A DNA stretch of 64,000 nt from Anaerocolumna chitinilytica (GTDB lineage: Bacteria; Bacillota; Clostridia; Lachnospirales; Lachnospiraceae), in assembly GCF_014218355.1 (NCBI RefSeq), contig NZ_AP023368.1, forward strand, positions 3,600,001 through 3,664,000. The letters run 5' to 3'. The notes beneath the pieces are model-generated. The model ran no database searches and had not been told where the DNA came from. It was given only the letters and a program-made list of their open reading frames with translations. Shown here piece by piece: positions 47,436 to 56,415 of the stretch. The first letter of the stretch is position 1, and every line of letters starts with the position of its first letter. A program made the translations under genes and the position numbers.

Positions 47436-47516
47436 AATTTCCTCCATTTTCCCGAATATTGAATATTCTTATTAGGTAGTTGAATTGGGTATTTCTTTAT
47501 ATCAAATGGCACAGAA

Positions 47517-48326
47517 TTAGATTGTGCATAACATTTCCGATGGAATATCTCTTTTGGCAACACTTAATACAGAATCGGCTTTTAAGGCATAGGAGTTCTC
47601 AGAAATCGCTTTATTCAATTCCAGCTTTACAGTCTCGTATGCCAAATCTTCAAAATTATTTTCTTTGCTTAAGTGAGCAAGGGTAATATAGCGGAGCTTC
47701 TCATGAAGAATTCTTCCGAGTAATTTTCCGGAAGTCTCATTGGATAAATGTCCTCTCGCCCCAAGTATTCTTTGTTTCAGATAATAGGGATAAGCACCTG
47801 CAAGAAGCATATTCTCATCGTGATTCGCTTCCAGTAGTAAGATTTCCGAACCGGCCAGCTTTGATATGATATAATCGTCATAGACGCCAAGGTCCGTTGC
47901 CATGCCGATCTTTCTTCCTTCTGAAGTAAAGGTATAGCACACTGGATTGACTGCATCGTGTGAGGTACTGAAAGGTTCTACTAAAATATCATTTATATAA
48001 AAACCTTCATCCGGTAATACCGGACGAAAGAGTTCTGACGGAATGTCCCCCATATTTTTCATCCTGCTTATAGCCAAAAGAGTCTCCTTTGTGCCGTAAA
48101 TAGGGGTGTGATAACGCCTTGCCAGTACTCCGATACCCTGAATATGGTCTGAGTGTTCGTGGGTTATTAATATCCCCTCTAAATCTGCCGGTTTGACATC
48201 TATACAGCTTAATCCGTATTCTATTTTTTTCCCGCTGATTCCTGCATCAACGAGTATATTGGCATGACTGCTGCCGACGAAAGTACAATTGCCGCTGCTG
48301 CCGCTTGCCAGACTGCATAACTTCAT
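47517..48326 (-). CDS. WalJ/YycJ-like metallo-beta-lactamase-fold hydrolase
   Basis: About 269 residues from ATG 48326 (GGAG upstream). The metal-binding motif is ITHEHSDHIQGIG (about 57-69), with further ligands in LLLEANHD and the C-terminal HLSKEN. The N-terminus LASGSSGNCTFVGS is characteristic of the YycJ/WalJ group, implicated in DNA or RNA processing linked to the WalRK cell-wall system. No walRK genes are here; it follows the FtsA-like gene. Confidence 0.9.
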   Translation of the reverse strand: MKLCSLASGSSGNCTFVGSSHANILVDAGISGKKIEYGLSCIDVKPADLEGILITHEHSDHIQGIGVLARRYHTPIYGTKETLLAISRMKNMGDIPSELFRPVLPDEGFYINDILVEPFSTSHDAVNPVCYTFTSEGRKIGMATDLGVYDDYIISKLAGSEILLLEANHDENMLLAGAYPYYLKQRILGARGHLSNETSGKLLGRILHEKLRYITLAHLSKENNFEDLAYETVKLELNKAISENSYALKADSVLSVAKRDIPSEMLCTI

Positions 48327-48428
48327 AATTCTCTCCATTCCTGCTCGAGCTTACTAGTCTTTCGAAGTTTGTTAAGTTCACATAACTCAAGAAAAGTATC
48401 CCTTATTCTTCCCTGTTTGTCAATAAGT

Positions 48429-50573
48429 TTATTGCACCCAGTAAAGTTCCACAATATCACTATCCTTAAGCGGTGCTGTAAAATCGCTCTTTTCTCCATT
48501 CAGCGTTATAACAAGCTCTGAGCCTAATACCTTTGTCAGGTCAAAGGGATAGAAATCAAAAACATCCACAAATATATAGTCTTTTTTACCTGATAGTTTT
48601 ACGGGTTGTTTATTTACAATAATAAAGATTTCTTTATTGTTATTTTCTCTTTTTTCATCTTCCTGACTATTCACAGAGATAGTTTTTAAGGATTCCGGAG
48701 TTTCTGTGGCATCCTTTGAAGTTAATCCCTCATCACCTTCCAGAGTACTGTAATCATCCTCCGCTGCTTCAAAGGTATAATCTTCTCTCAGCCTTTGTGC
48801 CGCCCGCATTGCTTCCAAGGAGTCATAAATTTCGCATTTAATAGAGAAATTTTCATATATTTTTTCATCTTCTGAAGCAGGGACATTGTTTACATAAATG
48901 GTTCCGGTATAGGCGATATCCATAAATTCCAGCACCTGCTTTAATGTATAGTAATTTAAGATTTCAATATTATCACCATTGTTTATTTCGTAATATTCAG
49001 TTACCAGCTTCTTATTCACCTCTGCATATTTTGGGCAAAGTATTCTGGTATCATTAAAGATAAAAGTAATATTGCTCTTATATTCAGAGAGTTCCCCAAT
49101 TGTAATTTTAGCATCTGCACCTACACTGGATTCTTTGATTTCAATGATATCATTCTGTTCAATACGCTGGGTTATACCAACGATTTCACCGTTTAATTTT
49201 ACCAGGGCAGCTTCTCCAAGCTCACCTCTTACCAAGCGCTTTATACCATTTACCGTATAATTGATGGCCTGTCCCCTTTTAGGAAAAAGATACTCATTGG
49301 GAAGCCCCACCTGAATAGCAGCATCGGCAATGGTAAGCTTACTGTTATCATAAAGTTTTACTCTTTCACCGTTAACCTGGACCAGGATAAAATTATTTTT
49401 CTGTTCGTAAAAATTCAGACAGATACCAATGGGAGTAACAAGAAGAGGGTCTTTTTTGATATTTTCCTGAAGGAAGGTAACATCGCCCAGAACTTCTTCT
49501 CCCCTTAAGGCTACTCTTTCTTTCTCCAGACCTAAGAATCTTGCCAGTCCTTCTGTAAAACCGGGAATTTTACCACCGCCGCCTACAACAAATACCGCAC
49601 TGACAGCTTTCCCGCCGTTTAATTCAATGATTTTATCCGCAACACATTTTGTCATGTTCTCTATGGTTGGCTTTAATCCTTCAATTACCTCTTCTGTAGT
49701 AACTTTCTGACTGATGCCCATAATATCCTTGTATGTAACCTTTTTCTTCTTAAGGCAGGATTGCTTAATGTTTTCAGCGGTTTTAAAATCCACCAGATAT
49801 CTTCTTGCTACAGCTTCTGTTATCTCATCTCCGGCCCTAGGTATCATACCATAAGCTATGATGCTTCCATCCTTCGTTATAGAAATATCGGAGGTTCCTG
49901 CGCCTACATCAATCATGGCAATATTTAACAGACGAAACTTCTCCGGTATGGCAACGTTGATGGCAGCGATTGGTTCCAGGGTCAGATTGGCAACATAAAG
50001 ACCTGCCTTTTCAACTGCTGCATAGAGACTGTCAATAACCTCATCCGGAAGAAAAGTTGTTATGAGATTGGTTCCGATACGGTTGGCTTTATGACCATCC
50101 AATTTACCAATCGTGTAGCCATTTAAATAGTACTGAATTACCGAATACCCGACACAATAAAAGTGAATATTTTCTTCTTTCATCTCCTTGCGCAGAGTAT
50201 CATAAGCCTTCTCCACACCAATCAAATCCAGGGAATGTACATGTTCTTCTCCTACAACCGTTTCTCCTGAGAATTCATATTCTGCTTCAACTGTCACTGT
50301 CTTAAGAACACGTCCCGCAGCAGCAATACAGACATCGGTAAGACGCCTGCCAACCTGATCTTCCAGTTCTTTCTTCACATCTTCTATGGTTTCGGATACT
50401 TTGGATATATCATGAATCTGTCCGTCTAACATAGCGCGGGTTTCATGTTCCCTCACACATTGGGCTACCACGATAAACTGTTTTCCTTCTTTATAACCCA
50501 CTGTGCCCACTATGCTCCTGGTACCAATATCCAAGCCAAAAACCAGATGTTCCGGGTACTTTTTATTTATCAT
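48429..50573 (-). CDS. FtsA-like actin-fold ATPase with long C-terminal extension
   Basis: 714 residues, far longer than true FtsA (about 420). The ATPase core (1-380) has FGLDIGTRSIVGTVGYK (phosphate 1), MIDVGAGTSDISITKDG (phosphate 2) and VFVVGGGGKIPGFTEGLA (adenosine). The extension (about 385-714) appears to hold three beta-grasp (ThiS/ubiquitin-like) units: around VQVNGERVKLYDNSKLT, around ITFIFNDTRILCPKYAEV and at the C-terminus from IFIIVNKQPVKLSGKKD to SDIVELYW. A Glu/Ser-rich linker separates the last. It overlaps coaE by 4 bp. A role in division or wall assembly is inferred only from the fold. Confidence 0.85.
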   Translation of the reverse strand: MINKKYPEHLVFGLDIGTRSIVGTVGYKEGKQFIVVAQCVREHETRAMLDGQIHDISKVSETIEDVKKELEDQVGRRLTDVCIAAAGRVLKTVTVEAEYEFSGETVVGEEHVHSLDLIGVEKAYDTLRKEMKEENIHFYCVGYSVIQYYLNGYTIGKLDGHKANRIGTNLITTFLPDEVIDSLYAAVEKAGLYVANLTLEPIAAINVAIPEKFRLLNIAMIDVGAGTSDISITKDGSIIAYGMIPRAGDEITEAVARRYLVDFKTAENIKQSCLKKKKVTYKDIMGISQKVTTEEVIEGLKPTIENMTKCVADKIIELNGGKAVSAVFVVGGGGKIPGFTEGLARFLGLEKERVALRGEEVLGDVTFLQENIKKDPLLVTPIGICLNFYEQKNNFILVQVNGERVKLYDNSKLTIADAAIQVGLPNEYLFPKRGQAINYTVNGIKRLVRGELGEAALVKLNGEIVGITQRIEQNDIIEIKESSVGADAKITIGELSEYKSNITFIFNDTRILCPKYAEVNKKLVTEYYEINNGDNIEILNYYTLKQVLEFMDIAYTGTIYVNNVPASEDEKIYENFSIKCEIYDSLEAMRAAQRLREDYTFEAAEDDYSTLEGDEGLTSKDATETPESLKTISVNSQEDEKRENNNKEIFIIVNKQPVKLSGKKDYIFVDVFDFYPFDLTKVLGSELVITLNGEKSDFTAPLKDSDIVELYWVQ

Positions 50574-51217
50574 CCTTTGTATCCTCCGTAAAGTAACTGC
50601 ACTAATTCTTCTATCTGATCCTTTAAATTCTCCAGAGAATCATTGTTTTGTAAAACATGTGTACTCAACTGTCTATATTCTTCTTCTGTAAGCTGATTCA
50701 ATAACACCTGATCAAATTTTTCTTTGTTAAAATTCCTGAAATTTTTAAGCCGTTCTTCCCTTACTTCCCTATCAGCAGTGACATACCAGATCTCATCACA
50801 AAACTCCTGAAGGGCGGCTTCTTTTGGAAGAGCTGTTTCCACACAGACAAAAGAATGAGAGGCATTCGCTTTTGTTTCTTCAATCCTGTCCCGAACATAT
50901 TTCATAACATAGGGATGTGTGAAGGAATTAAGAATTCTTAGCTTCTCCGAATTCTGATATACTTCTCTTCCAAGCCTGCTCCTGTCAATCTTTCTATCTT
51001 CATCCAAAATGCCCTCTCCAAAATATTCCACAATCAATTTATAGGATATACCGCCTATCTCCATAAAGTCATGGGCAATACGATCTGTATTCAATAAAAG
51101 AGCATTATAATCCTCTACCAGTATTCTGGCGGCCTCTGATTTACCGCTTCCGATGCCGCCGGTTAACCCGATTACCATTACCTCATTATTTTGCTTCATA
51201 CCAGTTAGGTCCTTCAT
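50570..51217 (-). CDS. coaE: Dephospho-CoA kinase
   Basis: About 215 residues, the last step of CoA synthesis. The P-loop GLTGGIGSGKSEAARIL, the DRIAHDFM segment and VCVETALPKEAAL match CoaE. ATG 51217 has a GAGGTGG upstream and overlaps polA by 32 bp; the conserved family start is at the third ATG (51178), which has a poorly spaced site. It is followed by a 4-bp overlap with the FtsA-like gene. Confidence 0.94.
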   Translation of the reverse strand: MKDLTGMKQNNEVMVIGLTGGIGSGKSEAARILVEDYNALLLNTDRIAHDFMEIGGISYKLIVEYFGEGILDEDRKIDRSRLGREVYQNSEKLRILNSFTHPYVMKYVRDRIEETKANASHSFVCVETALPKEAALQEFCDEIWYVTADREVREERLKNFRNFNKEKFDQVLLNQLTEEEYRQLSTHVLQNNDSLENLKDQIEELVQLLYGGYKG

Positions 51218-53855
51218 TTACGTCCACCTCTAAGGATACGAGCAATTCAGCCGCATGCTGCATTTCCTCCTGCAATAGTTTCCTTACGGTTTCTATTTCG
51301 TCTGTGGCAGTTTCAATTAAAAGTTCATCATGGATCTGTAATATGAGCCTTGAACGAAGCTTCAATGCCTTTAACTTATCATTTACTCGTATCATTGCAA
51401 TTTTAATAATATCTGCTGCCGTTCCTTGAATCGGTGAATTCATAGCCACTCTCTCACCAAAAGAGCGGGTCATAAAATTCGAAGAGGCAAGTTCTGGTAT
51501 CGGTCTCTTTCTGCCGAATAAGGTTGTGACATACCCCTGGGTTTTACCTTCACTTACCAGGCCATCCAGGAAGGTCTTTACACCGGGATAGGTATCAAAA
51601 TATCTGTTAATATAATCTTCCGCTTCTTTTCTGGATATATTCAGGTCTTGTCCCAGCCCGAAAGAGCTGATTCCATAAACTATCCCAAAATTAACAGCCT
51701 TCGCACTGCGCCTTTGTTCGGAAGTAACTTCTTCAAAAGGTGTATGGAATACCAGAGAAGCTGTAATCCGATGTATATCCTCATTCTGCTTATAGGCTTC
51801 TATCAGTCTTTCATCTCCTGACATGTGAGCCAGGACTCTCAGCTCAATTTGGGAATAATCCGCATCCAGGAACAAATAACCCTCTTCCGGTATAAATACC
51901 TTCCTGATTTCCCTGCCTAGCTCCATACGTATAGGGATATTCTGAAGATTCGGCTCTGTACTGCTGATACGTCCGGTAGCAGCTATAGTCTGATGGAACT
52001 TTCCATGTATCCTTCCATCTTCACCGATATAGGCAGCTAAACCATCTGCATAAGTTGATTTTAGCTTAGTCAGCTGCCGATATTCCAATATTTTTCCTAC
52101 GATAGGAGCATCATGCTGCAGTTTCTCCAATACTTCCGCAGAGGTAGAGTATCCAGTCTTCGTTTTCTTGCCATTCGGTAAATGAAGCTTCTCAAACAGG
52201 ATGACCCCTAACTGTTTCGGAGAGTTGATATTAAATACTTCTCCGGCTTTCTCATAGATCTCTTTTTCCAAGCGGTCGATTCCAACTGTTAATTTGTCTC
52301 CGTACTCTTTTAATCCCTCTTTATTAACTCTTATTCCTCTTTGCTCCATATCGAACAACGTGTAAACCAAAGGCATTTCTATGGTATCATAAAGCTCTTC
52401 CATATCTTTTTGCTTTAGTTCTTCTCTGATAAGCGGCATCGCTTTACCTGCTATCAATGCATGATTACAGTAATAAGCAACACTTTCTTCTTTCTTGTTC
52501 TTTAAGAATTCTTTCAGAGACCCCTTCCCAAGTATTTCATTCTGTGAAGGCAGTGTAATCTTTAAAAAATCTCTGGCAATATCGTCATATTCATAGGTTG
52601 ATTGCAAGGGATTTAACAAATAAGCACCAATAACAATATCATCAATTCCTTCGCTTAACCCTTCCGGCAAAAAGGGAAGCTGTTCCTTTAAGTGCAGGGT
52701 AGCAAAGGATTTCTTATTGGAAATAAGTGCGGCAAGGCCAGCTTTTATATCCTGCAGAGACAAATTTTCCTCACTCGCCTGTTCCTGTGCAAGTATGAGC
52801 CAGGCTTTCTCCTCAAAAGAAAGTGCCAATACTGCAGTCTCTTCCTCACACGCCAGATAAAAGCCTATTGTGGTGCCATTTGATGCTTTTATTGCCGCAT
52901 CCAGGATATCCTGTGCCTTTGCTTTTTCTTCTATTACTTCGAACTTTGTTCCCTCTTTTTCCTTTTCCTTCGTAACAGATACATTGGCACGTGAAAATCG
53001 ATTTAAGAGGCTTTTAAGCTCTAGTCTCTTAAAATAATTGTAGGCATCCTCATTAAATACATCCTGATAAGTACAATCTTCCAGCTTATAGTCCAATTCA
53101 CAGTCCGTTTTTATGGTAGCAAGAATCTTACTTAGATATGCCTGCTCCTTGTTGTTTATCATGGACTCTCTGGCTTTATTGGGAGTCACCTCATCTATAT
53201 GCTCATAGGCATTCTCTATTGAGCCAAAAGCCATTATTATTTTGGCTGCTGTTTTTTCTCCAATACCAGGAACTCCCGGTATATTATCGGAGGTGTCCCC
53301 CATAAGGGCTTTCAGGTCTATGAATTCCTTTGGTGTTACGCCATAAGCTTCCAGTACATCTTGGGTATTGTAATTTTCAATTTCCGTACCTCCCTTTTTG
53401 GTCTTGGGAATACGTATTTTAATCTTATCGGTTGCCAATTGGAGCAAATCCCTGTCTCCGGATACCAATGATACCTGATAACCTTCTTTCTCTGCTTTTA
53501 CAGCAAGAGTTCCGAGAATATCATCCGCCTCATAGCCGCCTTTTTCCAATATGGTTATCTTCATTGCTTTTAGAACTTCTTTCAATAAAGGAACTTGTCC
53601 TCTTAATTCTTCCGGCATACCTTTTCTTGTACCTTTATACTCTGCAAACATCTCATGACGAAAGGTCGGCTGATGTACATCAAAGGCAATGGTTAAGTAC
53701 TCCGGCTTTTCTTCATCCAATATCTTAAATAAGATATTAAGAAATCCTAATACCCCGTTTGTATATAAACCTTCGGAATTCGTCAGTGCCGGGAGAGCAT
53801 AAAATGCTCTGTTTAATATACTATGTCCATCAATTAATACAATCTTTTTACTCAT
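51186..53855 (-). CDS. polA: DNA polymerase I
   Basis: An 889-residue family A polymerase for repair and Okazaki fragment processing. The 5'-3' exonuclease occupies about 1-290 (LIDGHSILNRAFYAL, GDTSDNIPGVPGIGEKTA). A degenerate 3'-5' exonuclease fold covers about 310-480, without the DxE motif, so proofreading is probably lost. The polymerase spans about 490-889 (DADYSQIELRVLAHMSGDE, RRSAKAVNFGIVYGIS, LQIHDELLIE). It is the first gene of polA-coaE-ftsA-like-walJ. Confidence 0.97.
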   Translation of the reverse strand: MSKKIVLIDGHSILNRAFYALPALTNSEGLYTNGVLGFLNILFKILDEEKPEYLTIAFDVHQPTFRHEMFAEYKGTRKGMPEELRGQVPLLKEVLKAMKITILEKGGYEADDILGTLAVKAEKEGYQVSLVSGDRDLLQLATDKIKIRIPKTKKGGTEIENYNTQDVLEAYGVTPKEFIDLKALMGDTSDNIPGVPGIGEKTAAKIIMAFGSIENAYEHIDEVTPNKARESMINNKEQAYLSKILATIKTDCELDYKLEDCTYQDVFNEDAYNYFKRLELKSLLNRFSRANVSVTKEKEKEGTKFEVIEEKAKAQDILDAAIKASNGTTIGFYLACEEETAVLALSFEEKAWLILAQEQASEENLSLQDIKAGLAALISNKKSFATLHLKEQLPFLPEGLSEGIDDIVIGAYLLNPLQSTYEYDDIARDFLKITLPSQNEILGKGSLKEFLKNKKEESVAYYCNHALIAGKAMPLIREELKQKDMEELYDTIEMPLVYTLFDMEQRGIRVNKEGLKEYGDKLTVGIDRLEKEIYEKAGEVFNINSPKQLGVILFEKLHLPNGKKTKTGYSTSAEVLEKLQHDAPIVGKILEYRQLTKLKSTYADGLAAYIGEDGRIHGKFHQTIAATGRISSTEPNLQNIPIRMELGREIRKVFIPEEGYLFLDADYSQIELRVLAHMSGDERLIEAYKQNEDIHRITASLVFHTPFEEVTSEQRRSAKAVNFGIVYGISSFGLGQDLNISRKEAEDYINRYFDTYPGVKTFLDGLVSEGKTQGYVTTLFGRKRPIPELASSNFMTRSFGERVAMNSPIQGTAADIIKIAMIRVNDKLKALKLRSRLILQIHDELLIETATDEIETVRKLLQEEMQHAAELLVSLEVDVNEGPNWYEAK

Positions 53856-53957
53856 GGGACCTCGTTTCTAAACTTTATTTTTATAAGTATTTATTATTTC
53901 ATATTATCAGGCATACCATTTCCAACATAAGATAATTTATTCGTTTTTATCATGTAA

Positions 53958-54539
53958 TTATCTCAAATAGGGGCCGGTGCTGTCAAAATGCTCCGGAAAT
54001 TTTTCTTTTAATCTTTTTGCCCCATCTTCATCTTTTACAATAAGATAATCATAGATACTATCTAACTGAGACATTATCTGTCCGGTAAACAATCCTCCGG
54101 GTATATTGCTTATATCTTGCTGTCTGTAACCATAAAAGTCCGCAAAAAACAAATCTTGTGCAAGATAATTACTGTTCTTGGGTTCTTCCTTTAGCACATC
54201 CTGTACCACATATTCACCTATATGAAAACTGGAGGCGATTGCAGCTATCGATATGATAAGTATTAAAATAATCCGCTTCCTGATATGAGAAAACTTATTA
54301 TGAATGAGTTTTTCTTCATTCTCATGAAGTATTTCAACGAAATCCTCGTGGAAGTTATCTGAGAGTTCCTTGTCCGCATCCAAACGTCTCATACCGGTCA
54401 GCAGAATATAATGCACTTCAAGCTCCTCCATACAATCAGGACAGGACTTGATATGTTCCATAAATTCTTCCAGCTGCTCTATGCTTAATTTGTTGTCTAT
54501 AAAAGGCATCATAAGCCTTTGAACTTCAATGCAGTTCAT
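53958..54539 (-). CDS. Zinc-finger anti-sigma-factor-like membrane protein
   Basis: 193 residues. Residues 1-45 form a zf-HC2 anti-sigma zinc finger (MNCIEVQRLMMPFIDNKLS, HIKSCPDCMEEL; the HxxxCxxC ligands are present). A membrane span lies at about 88-106 (RIILILIISIAAIASSFHI), and the rest is extracytoplasmic. Such proteins hold an ECF sigma factor at the membrane, but no sigma gene is adjacent: the next upstream gene is a tRNA on the other strand. Either the partner is elsewhere or the protein has another role. Confidence 0.8.
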   Translation of the reverse strand: MNCIEVQRLMMPFIDNKLSIEQLEEFMEHIKSCPDCMEELEVHYILLTGMRRLDADKELSDNFHEDFVEILHENEEKLIHNKFSHIRKRIILILIISIAAIASSFHIGEYVVQDVLKEEPKNSNYLAQDLFFADFYGYRQQDISNIPGGLFTGQIMSQLDSIYDYLIVKDEDGAKRLKEKFPEHFDSTGPYLR

Positions 54540-54718
54540 ATTCTTCCATACCTTTCACCTGCAGAACCTGATCTTATAAAATAAGAAGGCTACCTGCTAA
54601 AAAGCGTACCTATTGGGAACGTGTTATATATGTTTAATTATTTATTTTACCCTTTTTTCGATAATGTTTCAACTAAACTTTCAATTTCTGTTATTAGTTT
54701 AATTTATGCATTTTTTTC

Positions 54719-54747
54719 TTGCTTTCTGATTCACTTTATGTTAAAAT
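54719..54747 (+). promoter_or_regulatory. Promoter of tRNA-Leu
   Basis: TTGCTT (54719-54724) and TAAAAT (54742-54747) are 17 bp apart; the predicted start is about 50 nt before the tRNA. The rest of 54540-54805 shows nothing else. Confidence 0.5.
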
Positions 54748-54805
54748 GGATTTCGCTGGTTAAGGAAACCTATTTGAGTCAACTATACCAGTAATATTAA
54801 GATAA

Positions 54806-54889
54806 GCCGGTGTGTTGGAATTGGCAGACGAGACGGACTCAAAATCCGTTGTCCGCGAGGGCGTGTGGGTTCGAGTCCCACCACCGGCA
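54806..54889 (+). tRNA. tRNA-Leu (anticodon CAA)
   Basis: An 84-nt class II tRNA with acceptor stem GCCGGTG/CACCGGC, discriminator A, anticodon stem ACGGA/TCCGT with loop CTCAAAA (anticodon CAA, reading TTG), a long variable arm (TTGTCCGCGAGGGCGT) and the GGTTCGAGTCC T-arm. CCA is not encoded. A strong hairpin terminator follows. Confidence 0.95.
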
Positions 54890-54898
54890 CTTATTAAT

Positions 54899-54929
54899 AA
54901 GACCGATTCATTCATGAATCGGTCTTTTT
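54899..54929. terminator. Bidirectional terminator between tRNA-Leu and the MFS gene
   Basis: Arms AAGACCGATTCAT (54899-54911) and ATGAATCGGTCTT (54914-54926) are perfect, with T runs at the plus-strand 3' end and A-rich sequence before, so it serves both the tRNA and the converging MFS gene. Confidence 0.85.
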
Positions 54930-54932
54930 GTG

Positions 54933-56267
54933 TTATACAGCAATAGAGTTGCTGCTATCTTCTGTATCTTCTTTTTCTAACTGCCATATATGTCTATTCT
55001 TTCGAAAAATCAGACACACCACTGTTCCTGCTATTCCAATAATCAGAAATAATACTGCCGCACCTGAACCCTTGCCACTGCCGAACAGCTTAATCCAAAG
55101 ACTGTCAGCCGGCTGCAGTTTCATAAATGGTTCAAATAAACGGTCTACTAATAATCCGCCAAACAAATAGCCGATAGGAATCGTAAAAAACTGCAGTGTA
55201 TTTCTGGTTGCATATACTCTTCCCTGAATTTCTACCGGAATTTTCATTCTAATAATCACATCCATATTAGCTCCCATTACCGGAATAAAGATCCATCCGG
55301 CGATTGCTCCCAGACACCAGACAATCCCATTCCTGCCAAAAGCTAAAATGAAGTTTTCGGTACTCATCGAAAAAAGCAATGAATAATATATAATTTTTAC
55401 ACGGCTCTTTGGTGCAGGCATAAATGTCATCAGTATACTGCCCGCTAAAGTAGCAATTCCTGTACAGGTATTGACAAATCCAAGGACATTTTCTCCTCCC
55501 CCTTTTCGTGAGAGCAGCATAGCCGGAAGTGCCGCATTGTAAATAGATGCAATAAAATTAATAACTGCGAGAAACAGTATCAAATCAAAAATACCACGAT
55601 TGTCTTTCAAATACCTTAATCCGTACTTTATCTCCCGGCCAAAGCTTTCCGCTGTATCCGAAAGGCTGGAAGGAAGCTTTGGGATTTTAACAAACATAAG
55701 CAAGGAAATAAAAGCGATAATGAATGTTAATAAATCAATAATGATAATAACATCCATACTGCTTAAGGTCAGTATGGCAGTAGCCAATACCGGGGCTAAT
55801 AAAGTAACCAGCGAGTTTGATAAAGAACGCATACCGCTGGTCTTCTGATAATGTTTTTTGGGTATCAGAAGGCTCATGGTTACATCAGCTGCCGGCCGCT
55901 GAACGGTATTCATCAAACCATTGAATGCATTCAGCAGATATAAGTGCCAGATTTCAAGGTGTCCTGTCTTTAATAAAATCAGCACTATGACCGTACTCAA
56001 TGCAGCAAAGCTGTCACTAAGTATTAATATCTTCTTTTTATCCCATTTATCACTGATTGCACCTGCAAAAATACTAAACAGTACATAGGGCAAATAGGAA
56101 CACACCGAAAGTAAGGAAGTAGATAGTGCTGACCCCTTCTGTTGGTAGGACCATATAACTAATGAAAAACTTGTCATCGAACTGCCCAATCCTGATAAAG
56201 CCTGGGTAATCCATAATATGAAAAATGTCTTTAATTCCTTTATTATACTTCTTAAGTTTTCTTTCAT
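54933..56267 (-). CDS. MFS exporter, macrolide-efflux-like (12 spans)
   Basis: A 444-residue, 12-span major facilitator resembling the MefA-type/MFS_3 exporters. The N-terminus TFFILWITQALSGLGSSMT and the loop motif AGAISDKWDKKKIL (motif A, about 68-81) are typical, and a long central loop precedes TM7. AAGGAG (56275-56280) is seven bases before the ATG. An 8-bp hairpin arm lies right between that site and the ATG. A 13-codon ORF and alternative hairpins lie just upstream, as in leader-controlled resistance genes. The substrate is unknown. Confidence 0.88.
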   Translation of the reverse strand: MKENLRSIIKELKTFFILWITQALSGLGSSMTSFSLVIWSYQQKGSALSTSLLSVCSYLPYVLFSIFAGAISDKWDKKKILILSDSFAALSTVIVLILLKTGHLEIWHLYLLNAFNGLMNTVQRPAADVTMSLLIPKKHYQKTSGMRSLSNSLVTLLAPVLATAILTLSSMDVIIIIDLLTFIIAFISLLMFVKIPKLPSSLSDTAESFGREIKYGLRYLKDNRGIFDLILFLAVINFIASIYNAALPAMLLSRKGGGENVLGFVNTCTGIATLAGSILMTFMPAPKSRVKIIYYSLLFSMSTENFILAFGRNGIVWCLGAIAGWIFIPVMGANMDVIIRMKIPVEIQGRVYATRNTLQFFTIPIGYLFGGLLVDRLFEPFMKLQPADSLWIKLFGSGKGSGAAVLFLIIGIAGTVVCLIFRKNRHIWQLEKEDTEDSSNSIAV

Positions 56268-56370
56268 GACTTTGCTCCTTTAATTTTTATAATGAGAAAT
56301 TAAGTGCAAAGTCCTAAGGACGAATTATCTATCCTCCATGCATTATCGTCCTAACAGACCTTGCATGGAG
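56268..56370 (-). promoter_or_regulatory. Competing hairpins in the MFS leader
   Basis: Three stems can form. A: 56362-56370 with 56334-56342 (CTCCATGCA/TGCATGGAG). C: 56346-56352 with 56317-56323 (AGGACGA/TCGTCCT), exclusive with A. B: 56305-56312 with 56268-56275 (GACTTTGC/GCAAAGTC), which sits against the ribosome-binding site and ATG of the MFS gene. Stem A includes codons 8-11 of the leader ORF, so translating ribosomes would disrupt it. No T tract is present, so control would be translational. Confidence 0.55.
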
Positions 56371-56392
56371 CGCCACCAATACAGAGCTTCAT
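56351..56392 (-). CDS. Candidate leader peptide, 13 residues (MKLCIGGAPCKVC)
   Basis: ATG 56392 is preceded by AAGGAG six bases upstream; the ORF ends with TAG at 56351 and encodes MKLCIGGAPCKVC. It starts 24 bp after the aspA stop codon and lies 83 bp before the MFS start. Codons 8-11 are one arm of a 9-bp hairpin. Its position and structure suggest an attenuator leader, though a genuine Cys-rich micropeptide is possible. Confidence 0.5.
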   Translation of the reverse strand: MKLCIGGAPCKVC

Positions 56393-56415
56393 ATTGTTCT
56401 CCTTTCGTAATCAAT

